From: Pseudomonadaceae bacterium UBA836 | GTDB lineage: Bacteria; Pseudomonadota; Gammaproteobacteria; Pseudomonadales; Pseudomonadaceae | NCBI GenBank assembly: GCA_002296055.1 | Contig: DBHE01000214.1 | Span: 1-7,129 of the forward strand | Direction of reading: 5' to 3' | Length of the DNA stretch: 7,129 nt | Shown: piece after piece, positions 1-5,941 of the stretch | How the letters are laid out: the number at the start of each line of letters is the position of its first letter | Numbering within the stretch: the stretch's first letter is position 1 | Made by a program: the position numbers and the translations under genes | Notes under the pieces: generated by a model | Databases searched by the model: none | What the model was told of the DNA's origin: nothing | Seen by the model: only the letters and a program-made list of their open reading frames with translations

Positions 1-396
1 GTTCTTCAGGGTGCCGATATTGGAGGTGCCATACCAGGCGATCGGAATATCCTGATCACTGGCCGGTAGGCGACTGGGCATGGACTCGGTCCACAACAGC
101 TCATCACCCAACTGGCTGTAGGTAAAACGGTGAATCTCGTCGAGCTGGGCGAACAGGCCATCAACACGCTGGCTCACCGGGGTAATCAGCTCCAGCAACG
201 CCTCGGAGTAATCGGTGGTAATGCGCGGATGGGTCAGCGCCGAGCCCAAACCAGCCGGGTGCGGCGTATGGGCCAGGCTGCCGTCGGCAGTGACACGCAG
301 GCTTTCCTTTTCGATACCGTGCAGACAATCGGTCAGCAGGGGGTGCGAGGCCGGCTGCGCCAGCAGATCGAGGCGATTTCGCAGCAGTGGTGACAA
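1..396 (-). CDS. gshA: Glutamate-cysteine ligase, N-terminal part (runs off the left edge)
   Basis: Cytosolic enzyme that joins glutamate and cysteine with ATP, the first step of glutathione synthesis. Only the first 132 codons are present; the frame is open to base 1. Visible family motifs are GIEKESLRV (about residues 29-37), [18 protein letters not shown] (about 59-76) and WYGTSNIGT near the window edge, all typical of the proteobacterial GshA family with its acidic, metal/ATP-binding N-terminal face. The start is TTG at 396-394: it follows an AAGGAG Shine-Dalgarno (409-404) by 7 bases and gives the N-terminus [12 protein letters not shown], which resembles my recollection of Pseudomonas GshA (MSxLLxxRLxLL). 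The first in-frame ATG comes much later, after conserved motifs, so TTG is well supported. It is transcribed in the same direction as tex and the thioesterase but has its own candidate promoter. Identity is secure; the C-terminal half is not visible. Confidence 0.95.
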   Translation of the reverse strand, partial: MSPLLRNRLDLLAQPASHPLLTDCLHGIEKESLRVTADGSLAHTPHPAGLGSALTHPRITTDYSEALLELITPVSQRVDGLFAQLDEIHRFTYSQLGDELLWTESMPSRLPASDQDIPIAWYGTSNIGTLKN

Positions 397-403
397 GGTG
401 TCA

Positions 404-409
404 CTCCTT
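404..409 (-). promoter_or_regulatory. Ribosome binding site that fixes the TTG start of gshA
   Basis: The minus strand reads AAGGAG here, 7 bases before the TTG at 396-394. This is the strongest Shine-Dalgarno I see in the window, and it compensates for a weak start codon. It is the main reason for choosing TTG as the gshA start. Confidence 0.75.
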
Positions 410-419
410 AGGCAGTGTC

Positions 420-436
420 GCCGCCGGCTAGGCGGC
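420..436 (-). repeat. Inverted repeat / hairpin in the gshA leader
   Basis: Perfect 6-bp GC-only stem (GCCGCC / GGCGGC) with a 5-base loop, between the thioesterase stop codon (476) and the gshA start (396). No U-tract follows it on the minus strand, so it is not a textbook intrinsic terminator. It would lie just downstream of the transcription start predicted from the TATACT box at 452-447, near the 5' end of the gshA leader. It could weakly attenuate readthrough from tex, protect the 5' end of the mRNA, or have no role. The structure is seen directly; any role is inference. Confidence 0.4.
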
Positions 437-446
437 AATGCAGTTC

Positions 447-475
447 AGTATAGAAAGGCCGTTAAACCCTGCCCG
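447..475 (-). promoter_or_regulatory. Candidate sigma-70 promoter for gshA
   Basis: On the minus strand a TATACT -10 box (452-447) sits 17 bases from CGGGCA (475-470), a 3/6 match to TTGACA. The predicted start near 440 would give a leader of about 45 nt containing the hairpin at 420-436. The same TATACT hexamer appears upstream of tex. The -10 is good and the -35 weak, so gshA may also receive readthrough from tex and the thioesterase gene. Confidence 0.4.
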
Positions 476-880
476 TCAGATGCGGGCGAAGGTACCCAGA
501 CACTTGGCAACCAGCGCGCCATCCTGCCACACCTCGCCGTCGACCACTATGGTGCGGGTGCCAGCGTGCATGACCTTGCCGGTGCACTCCAGCTCGCCGC
601 CTGTCACCGCGCGGGTGTAGTTGATCTTGCACTCGATGGTGGCCGTCACCTCGTGCGGTTCCAGCACGCTGAACGCGGCCGCGCCCATGGCCGAATCCAA
701 CAGGGTAAAGACCACCCCGCCGTGCGCCCGCCCGGTGGAGTTGAAGTGCTTGTCTTCAATCGCCAGGCGCAGGGTGCACTGACCACGCTCAATCGCCGTG
801 AACTCGATACCGACCAGGGCGGTGAAGGCACTGCTGCGCTGCGCGGAAAAGGCCGCCAGCGCTGGATGCAAGTCGCTCAT
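476..880 (-). CDS. PaaI-family hotdog-fold acyl-CoA thioesterase (PA5202-like)
   Basis: A 134-aa single-domain hotdog protein, the usual size for this family, which hydrolyses acyl- or aryl-CoA thioesters in the cytosol. The signature lies at residues 45-62: HFNSTGRAHGG followed by FTLLD. Asn47, His53-Gly54-Gly55 and Asp62 correspond to the active-site loop and acidic catalytic residue of PaaI-type enzymes. A second family block, IECKINYTRAV, spans about 82-92. No signal peptide or membrane segment is seen. The ATG at 880 lies 4 bases after the tex stop codon, and the preceding GAAGAAGAAG stretch inside the tex end gives only a weak Shine-Dalgarno, so translation is probably coupled to tex. 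The position after tex and before gshA matches P. aeruginosa PA5202, a structurally characterised thioesterase active on CoA esters; its physiological substrate is not established as far as I know, and none can be read here. Confidence 0.9.
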   Translation of the reverse strand: MSDLHPALAAFSAQRSSAFTALVGIEFTAIERGQCTLRLAIEDKHFNSTGRAHGGVVFTLLDSAMGAAAFSVLEPHEVTATIECKINYTRAVTGGELECTGKVMHAGTRTIVVDGEVWQDGALVAKCLGTFARI

Positions 881-884
881 GCTG

Positions 885-3215
885 TCACTTCTTCTTCAGG
901 TTCTTGGCGTTGGCAAACAGATTGGCAAAGGTGCCATTGCTGCTGGCCTGACCGGGTTTGCTGTTGCCGTTCCCGTTGCCACGGGGCGCGTTGTTGCGAC
1001 TGCGCGGCCGTTCGCCGGCGCTACGCTCGCTGGCCGGCTGCGGCTTGTCATCCATGCGCATGGTCAGGCTGATGCGCTGACGCGGAATGTCCACCTCCAG
1101 CACCTTGACCTTGACGATATCACCGGCCTTGACCACGTCGCGTGGGTCCTTGACGAACTGCTGCGAGAGCATGGAGATATGCACCAGACCGTCCTGATGC
1201 ACGCCGATATCCACAAAGGCGCCAAAGTTAGCCACGTTGGTCACCACGCCTTCGAGTGTCATGCCCGGCTTGAGGTCCTTGAGGCTTTCTACGCCCTCCT
1301 GAAACTCCGCCGCCTTGAATTCGGGGCGCGGGTCGCGGCCCGGCTTGTCCAGCTCGCGCAGCACGTCGGTGATGGTCGGGATACCAAAACGCTCGTCGGT
1401 GTAGCGCGCCGGCTCCAGCTTGCGCAGGAAGGTCGAGTCGCCAATCAAGCCGCGCACATCGCGCCCCGTGTCACCGGCGATACGCTCAACCAGCGGATAG
1501 GCTTCAGGGTGCACTGCCGAGGCATCCAACGGGTTGTCGCCGCTCATGACGCGCAAAAAGCCCGCCGCCTGCTCAAAGGTTTTTTCGCCCAGGCGGCTGA
1601 CCTTGAGCAGCTCTCGGCGATTGCGGAACGCGCCATTGCTGTCGCGATAGTCGACGATGTTCTGGGCGATGCTCGGGTTGAGGCCGGAGACGCGGGTCAG
1701 CAGCGCGGCAGAGGCGGTGTTCAGGTCTACGCCAACGGCGTTTACGCAATCTTCCACCACGGCGTCCAGGCCACGGGCCAGCTTCACCTGGGAGACGTCG
1801 TGCTGGTACTGCCCCACGCCGATGGCCTTGGGTTCAATCTTCACCAGCTCGGCCAGCGGGTCCTGCAGGCGGCGGGCAATGGAGACTGCGCCGCGGTAGG
1901 TGACATCCAGATCCGGGAATTCGCGGGCAGCCAGCTCGGAAGCGGAGTACACCGAGGCGCCCGCCTCGGAGACCATCACTTTCTGCATGGTCTGGCCGCT
2001 GCACAGTTTGATCAGGTCCGCCGCCAGCTTGTCGGTCTCACGCGAGGCCGTGCCGTTGCCCACGGCAATCAGGCTGACCTGGTGCTTGCTGCACAGGGCG
2101 GCCAGAGTTGCGAGGGATCGATCCCAGTCATTGCGCGGCGCATGCGGGAAGATGGTCGCGGTATCCAGCAGCTTGCCGGTGGCGTTCACCACGACCACCT
2201 TGACGCCGGTACGCAGCCCCGGGTCCAGCCCCAGGGTGACACGCTGGCCGGCCGGGGCCGACAGCAGCAGATCTTTCAGGTTGCTGGCAAACACGCGAAT
2301 GGCTTCGTCTTCGGCGGCTTCGCGCAGCTCGCCCAGCAGCTCGGTTTCCAGATGGCCCAGCAGCTTCACCCGCCAGGTCCAACGCACCACTTCATTCAGC
2401 CAGCGGTCGGCGGCACGGCCCTGATTGCTGATGCCCACGGTCTCGGCAACCAGGCCCTCGCAGGGGTGCAGGCTACCCGGCGCCGGCTCGGCGTCGCCCA
2501 GCTCCAGGGCAATGCTCAGCACGCCCTCGTTGCGGCCACGCAAAATCGCCAGCGCGCGGTGCGAGGGCACCTTCTTCAGCGGCTCGTCGTATTCGAAATA
2601 GTCGGCAAACTTGGCGCCTTCCTGCTCCTTGCCGGCCACCACCCGCGAGGCCACGCGGCCATCCTCACGCAGGGCGCTGCGCAGACGCTCCAGCAGGCTG
2701 GCGTTCTCGGCAAAGCGTTCCATGAGGATGTACTTGGCGCCATCCAGCGCTGCCTTGACGTCAGCCACCCCCTTGTCAGCGTCGACAAAGGCTGCGGCCT
2801 GCTGCTCGGGATCAAGCGTCGGATCATCAAACAGAGCGTCGGCGAGCGGCTCCAGACCGGCCTCAATGGCGATCTGACCCTTGGTACGGCGCTTGGGCTT
2901 ATAGGGCAGGTACAGGTCTTCAAGGCGGGTCTTGGTGTCGGCCTCGCGGATATCGCGCTCCAGCTCGGGGCTGAGCTTGCCCTGCTCGGCGATGCTCGAC
3001 AGCACCGCGCTGCGGCGGTCTTCGAGTTCACGCAGATAACGCAGGCGCTCTTCCAGATAACGCAACTGGGTGTCGTCCAGACTGCCGGTTACCTCCTTGC
3101 GATAACGGGCAATAAACGGAACGCTGGCCCCCTCGTCCAGCAGGGCGACCGTTGCGGCGACCTGCTCGGGACGGACCGTCAGCTCGCTGGCGATGCGCGC
3201 GGCAATACTCTGCAT
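885..3215 (-). CDS. tex: Tex transcription accessory protein, S1 RNA-binding
   Basis: Tex is a cytosolic nucleic-acid-binding protein related to eukaryotic Spt6, tied to transcription and to virulence gene expression in several bacteria. The 776-aa product has the full architecture at normal length. A helical N-terminal Tex_N region covers about 1-200 ([20 protein letters not shown] at 32-51 is diagnostic). A YqgF/RNase H-like domain begins near 325 ([11 protein letters not shown] at 327-337). Helix-hairpin-helix repeats lie at about 475-560, and an S1 domain at about 650-721 ([24 protein letters not shown]). The tail from about 725 is rich in Asn, Gly, Ser and Arg and ends in NLKKK. The ATG at 3215 gives [12 protein letters not shown], the expected family N-terminus. 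The frame stays open 54 codons upstream, but that part crosses the promoter and has no Tex homology that I recognise. The next gene starts 4 bp after the stop. Confidence 0.97.
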   Translation of the reverse strand: MQSIAARIASELTVRPEQVAATVALLDEGASVPFIARYRKEVTGSLDDTQLRYLEERLRYLRELEDRRSAVLSSIAEQGKLSPELERDIREADTKTRLEDLYLPYKPKRRTKGQIAIEAGLEPLADALFDDPTLDPEQQAAAFVDADKGVADVKAALDGAKYILMERFAENASLLERLRSALREDGRVASRVVAGKEQEGAKFADYFEYDEPLKKVPSHRALAILRGRNEGVLSIALELGDAEPAPGSLHPCEGLVAETVGISNQGRAADRWLNEVVRWTWRVKLLGHLETELLGELREAAEDEAIRVFASNLKDLLLSAPAGQRVTLGLDPGLRTGVKVVVVNATGKLLDTATIFPHAPRNDWDRSLATLAALCSKHQVSLIAVGNGTASRETDKLAADLIKLCSGQTMQKVMVSEAGASVYSASELAAREFPDLDVTYRGAVSIARRLQDPLAELVKIEPKAIGVGQYQHDVSQVKLARGLDAVVEDCVNAVGVDLNTASAALLTRVSGLNPSIAQNIVDYRDSNGAFRNRRELLKVSRLGEKTFEQAAGFLRVMSGDNPLDASAVHPEAYPLVERIAGDTGRDVRGLIGDSTFLRKLEPARYTDERFGIPTITDVLRELDKPGRDPRPEFKAAEFQEGVESLKDLKPGMTLEGVVTNVANFGAFVDIGVHQDGLVHISMLSQQFVKDPRDVVKAGDIVKVKVLEVDIPRQRISLTMRMDDKPQPASERSAGERPRSRNNAPRGNGNGNSKPGQASSNGTFANLFANAKNLKKK

Positions 3216-3253
3216 GGTGAGACACTTCCACTGATAGCTAAAACTGGCCGGGC

Positions 3254-3283
3254 AGTATAACCGAGACAAGGCATTCTGGTCGG
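3254..3283 (-). promoter_or_regulatory. Candidate promoter for tex and the thioesterase gene
   Basis: The minus strand has a TATACT -10 box (3259-3254) preceded, at an 18-base spacer, by CCGACC (3283-3278), a 3/6 match to TTGACA. A start near 3247 would give a leader of about 30 nt before the ATG at 3215, with GGAAG as a weak ribosome site about 9 bases before the ATG. The -10 is convincing for a Pseudomonas promoter; the -35 is poor. Confidence 0.4.
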
Positions 3284-3335
3284 CCTCCATCAAGCGGCTG
3301 GATGATGCCTGCATAACAAGGTAAAAAGAAACCTC

Positions 3336-3344
3336 TTGTAACAA
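3336..3344 (+). promoter_or_regulatory. Possible OmpR/AmgR-type binding site upstream of amgR
   Basis: TTGTAACAA is a 4+1+4 palindrome about 65 bp before the amgR start. Its complement TTGTTACAA contains the GTTACA core found in E. coli OmpR half-sites such as those before ompF. A second GTAAC occurs at 3359-3363, exactly 21 bp (two helical turns) from the first at 3338-3342, and the DNA just upstream (3321-3330) is A-rich. Together these suggest an autoregulatory operator for the two-component operon. The sequence is seen directly; the link to AmgR is inference, since I do not know a firm AmgR consensus. Confidence 0.3.
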
Positions 3345-3347
3345 TGG

Positions 3348-3372
3348 CCAGCCCGCAAGTAACGGGGGCTGG
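3348..3372 (+). repeat. Inverted repeat in the amgR upstream region
   Basis: Arms CCAGCCC (3348-3354) and GGGCTGG (3366-3372) pair perfectly around an 11-base loop that contains the second GTAAC motif. It ends 36 bp before the amgR ATG. It could be a stem in the amgR leader RNA or a dyad operator. No run of T follows it, so terminator function is unlikely. I could not place a confident -10/-35 pair for amgR; CACAAT at 3375-3380 is a weak -10 candidate with no good partner. Confidence 0.35.
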
Positions 3373-3408
3373 GTCACAATGCCAGCTCATTTATTCAGGT
3401 AGGTATCC

Positions 3409-4131
3409 ATGACAGGCGAAGGCGAAAAAATCCTGATTGTCGATGACGACGTACGGCTGCGGCGACTGCTTGAGCGCTTTCTGGGAGAGCAGGGCTATCG
3501 GGTTCGGGCAGTCGAGGATGTCGCCCAGATGGATCGCCTGCTAGCCCGCGAGATCTACTCGCTGATCGTCCTCGACCTGATGCTGCCCGGCGAAGACGGC
3601 ATGAGCGCCTGCGCCCGCCTGCGCGCCGAGGGCAACACCACGCCGATTATCATGCTGACCGCCAAAGGCGACGAAACCAGCCGCATTCAGGGTCTGGAGA
3701 TCGGCGCCGACGACTATCTACCCAAACCCTTCAACCCGCGTGAACTGGTCGCGCGCATGAAGGCCGTGTTGCGCCGTCAGGCGCCGCAAGTGCCGGGTGC
3801 GCCCAGTGCCGACGATGACCGGGTCAGCTTTGGTGAATTTACGCTCAATCTGGCCACCCGCGAGCTGACTCGCGGCGACGAGGTCAACATGCTGACCACC
3901 GGGGAGTTTGCCGTGCTCAAGGCGCTGGTGCGCCACCCGCGTGAACCACTGACCCGCGACAAGCTGATGCAGCTGGCCCGCGGCCGTGAGTGGGATGCGC
4001 TGGAGCGCTCGATCGACGTACAGATTTCTCGGCTGCGCCGCATGCTGGAGCCCGATCCGTCCAAGCCACGCTATATCCAGACCGTCTGGGGCGTGGGTTA
4101 CGTCTTTGTTCCGGACGGCCAGGGTACGTGA
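3409..4131 (+). CDS. amgR: OmpR/AmgR-family response regulator
   Basis: Cytosolic DNA-binding regulator of 240 aa, the standard OmpR-family length. The receiver domain (about 7-122) has the acidic pocket Asp12-Asp13-Asp14, phosphoacceptor Asp56 in IVLDLMLPGEDG, conserved Thr84 in MLTAKGDE and Lys106 in DDYLPKPFNPREL. After a short linker, the winged-helix domain (about 138-235) carries the family block LTTGEFAVLKALVRHP and a recognition helix near 198-213, ending in the beta-hairpin IQTVWGVGYVFVPDG. The ATG at 3409 follows AGGTAGGT with a 5-base gap. The stop overlaps the start of the cognate kinase gene. The position beside tex matches P. aeruginosa PA5200 (AmgR/OmpR), which controls a membrane-protein stress response affecting aminoglycoside tolerance. 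That regulon is inferred by orthology; the gene could equally be labelled ompR. Confidence 0.95.
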   Translation: MTGEGEKILIVDDDVRLRRLLERFLGEQGYRVRAVEDVAQMDRLLAREIYSLIVLDLMLPGEDGMSACARLRAEGNTTPIIMLTAKGDETSRIQGLEIGADDYLPKPFNPRELVARMKAVLRRQAPQVPGAPSADDDRVSFGEFTLNLATRELTRGDEVNMLTTGEFAVLKALVRHPREPLTRDKLMQLARGREWDALERSIDVQISRLRRMLEPDPSKPRYIQTVWGVGYVFVPDGQGT

Positions 4132-5435
4132 AGGGCGGTCCCGGCTGGCACCCACTGCTGCCACGCAGTTTCTTCGGTCGTACCATCTTGCTGGTACTCA
4201 TGGTCACCCTGTTCTCGCAGGTGCTGACCCTGTTGTACCTGCTGAGTAACGAAGACCTGCTGGTGGATCGCCAGTACAGCCATGGCACCGCCATGCTGGT
4301 CCGCGCCTACTGGGCCAGCGGCCCGGCCGCACGCCATGACATCGAGGAAATGACCGGTATCCGCGTGATGGTGCCCGAGCAGGTCCCCCAGGGCGAGGTG
4401 CACTGGCCCTACTCCGGCATCTTCACCCACCAGTTGCGCGACGAGCTGGGCGACCAGACCGAGGTACGGGTGCAGACCCAAAACCAGCCGGCAGTCTGGA
4501 TTCATCAACCGATTTACGGCAACTACTGGCTCAAGGTGCCGCTTTACGCGCACCCGCTGCGCGGCCAGCGCGTTTGGCTGGTGGTGACCTGGCTGGTGCT
4601 GATCGGCATGTTGTCTACCGCGGCAGCCTGGCTGCTGGTACGCCAGCTGAACCATCCGCTAAAGATGCTGGAGCGCGCCGCCCAGCGAATCGGCCGTGGC
4701 CAGACCGTGCGCCTGCTGGACACCAGTGGCCCCTCGGAAATTTCCGAGGTGTACCGCACCTTCAACCAGATGTCGCAGGACGTCGAGCAGGCCAACCGCG
4801 ACCGCACCATGCTACTGGCCGGCGTGTCACATGACCTGCGCACGCCCCTGACCCGCATGCGCCTGTCTACCGAGCTGCTGTCTGACGCCGAGCCCGAGCT
4901 GACCGACGGCATGATCCGGGATATCGAAGACATGGACGCCATTCTCGAGCAGTTCATGAGCTACATTCGAGACGGCAGCGCCGAACCCAGCGAGCAGGCG
5001 GATATCAACGAGCTGATACGTGAGGTGGTGGCGCCACTGAACAGTAACGGCGAGGTGGTGCGCCTGTGCCTGGCCGAGGTACCCAGCCTGAACCTGCGGC
5101 GGCTGTCGATGAAGCGGGTGCTGATCAACCTGATCGACAATGCGCTGGTGCACGGCGGCAGTGGTGTGGAGGTGTGCACCTATCTGCACAATCAGGACGG
5201 CCAGCGGCTACTGACCGTCAGTGTGCTGGATCGCGGGCCAGGGGTTGAAGCGCTGGAAAACGATGCCCTGTTCAGTCCCTTCATCCGCGGCGACCAGGCC
5301 CGCTCGACCAAAGGCACCGGCCTGGGGCTGGCCATCGTCAAGCGGATTGCCGACAGCCACGGCGCGCGGGTGCAACTGCTCAACCGGGTAGGTGGCGGCA
5401 CTGAGGCGCGGCTGAGCTTTGTGCTGCCGGCCTGA
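4128..5435 (+). CDS. amgS: EnvZ/AmgS-family sensor histidine kinase
   Basis: Inner-membrane kinase/phosphatase partner of the upstream regulator, 435 aa. Order: cytosolic stub, TM1 (about 18-40), periplasmic sensor of about 108 residues, TM2 (about 149-171), HAMP (about 172-225), DHp helix pair with phospho-His235 in AGVSHDLRTPLTRMRL, and an ATPase domain with N-box Asn338 (INLIDNALVHG), G1 box DRGPGV (368-373) and G2 box GTGLGLAIVK (396-405). All catalytic motifs are intact. The GTG start at 4128 shares GTGA with the amgR stop, a 4-bp overlap typical of coupled translation, with AGGG as a weak ribosome site 3 bases upstream. The frame is open further upstream, but that part lies inside amgR and lacks a sensible N-terminus. 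The periplasmic segment beginning NEDLLVDRQYSHG resembles Pseudomonas AmgS as I recall it. In P. aeruginosa the ortholog (PA5199) responds to envelope damage, including that from aminoglycosides. Confidence 0.94.
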   Translation: MKGGPGWHPLLPRSFFGRTILLVLMVTLFSQVLTLLYLLSNEDLLVDRQYSHGTAMLVRAYWASGPAARHDIEEMTGIRVMVPEQVPQGEVHWPYSGIFTHQLRDELGDQTEVRVQTQNQPAVWIHQPIYGNYWLKVPLYAHPLRGQRVWLVVTWLVLIGMLSTAAAWLLVRQLNHPLKMLERAAQRIGRGQTVRLLDTSGPSEISEVYRTFNQMSQDVEQANRDRTMLLAGVSHDLRTPLTRMRLSTELLSDAEPELTDGMIRDIEDMDAILEQFMSYIRDGSAEPSEQADINELIREVVAPLNSNGEVVRLCLAEVPSLNLRRLSMKRVLINLIDNALVHGGSGVEVCTYLHNQDGQRLLTVSVLDRGPGVEALENDALFSPFIRGDQARSTKGTGLGLAIVKRIADSHGARVQLLNRVGGGTEARLSFVLPA

Positions 5436-5438
5436 TCA
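5433..5438. other. Abutting convergent stop codons of amgS and chpC
   Basis: The palindrome TGATCA contains the TGA stop of amgS (5433-5435, plus) and the TGA stop of chpC (5438-5436, minus) with no base between them. There is therefore no intergenic terminator. Any transcript end must lie inside the opposing gene, or the two mRNAs overlap tail to tail. Confidence 0.9.
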
Positions 5439-5909
5439 GGACGCGCGGCGCAGCAGGCCCGCCTGCTCCAGCGTCCGCTCCACGGCCAGCAAATCGGGAA
5501 TCAGCAGCGGCTGCGGCTCGTCACTTACGCTGACGCGCTGCAACTGGTAACTGGACGGCCCTTCAAGGCTCTGTAGCTCATCACGCAGCAGCCGCCGTGA
5601 ACGGGGAATCCCCCACACTCGCAAACCAATAAAGTGCACGCCGCTGTCGCCCAGGGCATTCAGAATCAAGGTGCGCGGCTGGGCACCGTCGGCCGGCTCG
5701 CCACCCTGGGCGCGCAGTGCGTCGAGGTCAACCATAGGCACCGGTTGGTCGCGCCACTGCGTCCAGCCAAGGAACCATTCTGGCCCCGGGTTAGCCGACT
5801 GGCTCAACCGGTAGCCAACCAGCTCGGCCACCGCCACGTTTGGCAACAGCAGCGGATCGTTCAGCAGCGGCACGATCAAACCATTGATACTCTCCAGCGC
5901 CTCAGACAT
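5436..5909 (-). CDS. chpC: CheW-like chemotaxis adaptor of the Pil-Chp system
   Basis: A 157-aa CheW-domain protein. In the Pil-Chp pathway of Pseudomonas, ChpC is the second CheW-like adaptor beside PilI and is thought to couple receptors to the kinase ChpA at the cell pole. CheW-like traits are the opening beta-strand LIVPLLNDPLLLPNVAVAELVGY (about 11-33), the WFLGWTQWRDQPVPMVDL segment (about 45-62) equivalent to the CheW core, and LILNALG plus the FIGLRVWGIPRSRRL strand (about 81-107). The ATG at 5909 follows GGGAG with an 8-base gap and starts 32 bp after the chpB stop. An upstream in-frame ATG at 5978 lies inside chpB and would add 23 residues unlike any CheW start. Assignment to ChpC rests on both the domain and its place after chpB. 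No chpD or chpE follows it, unlike P. aeruginosa. Confidence 0.85.
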   Translation of the reverse strand: MSEALESINGLIVPLLNDPLLLPNVAVAELVGYRLSQSANPGPEWFLGWTQWRDQPVPMVDLDALRAQGGEPADGAQPRTLILNALGDSGVHFIGLRVWGIPRSRRLLRDELQSLEGPSSYQLQRVSVSDEPQPLLIPDLLAVERTLEQAGLLRRAS

Positions 5910-5941
5910 GCGCCCTACTCCCTTGCTGCGTTGATTGATTG

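Noticed and set aside
420..436. Intrinsic terminator after the thioesterase gene
   Set aside because: The hairpin is present but has no U-tract and lies inside the gshA leader, so it is listed only as an inverted repeat.
130..1072. Plus-strand open frames over gshA, the thioesterase and the end of tex
   Set aside because: Antisense to genes with clear homology; products are Arg/Ala/Ser-rich with no recognisable domain, typical of high-GC shadows.
798..3260. 820-codon open frame on the plus strand
   Set aside because: It is the exact reverse-register shadow of tex. Its composition (very rich in Gln, Ala, His, Gly) matches no family I recognise, and tex on the other strand has full domain homology.
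3216..3377. 54-codon N-terminal extension of tex in the same frame
   Set aside because: It crosses the TATACT promoter box and the divergent control region, and has no Tex-like sequence. The ATG at 3215 gives the expected family N-terminus.
3990..4127. Upstream extension of the amgS frame by 46 codons
   Set aside because: Lies entirely inside amgR; the GTG at 4128 with the GTGA overlap is the usual arrangement for such pairs.
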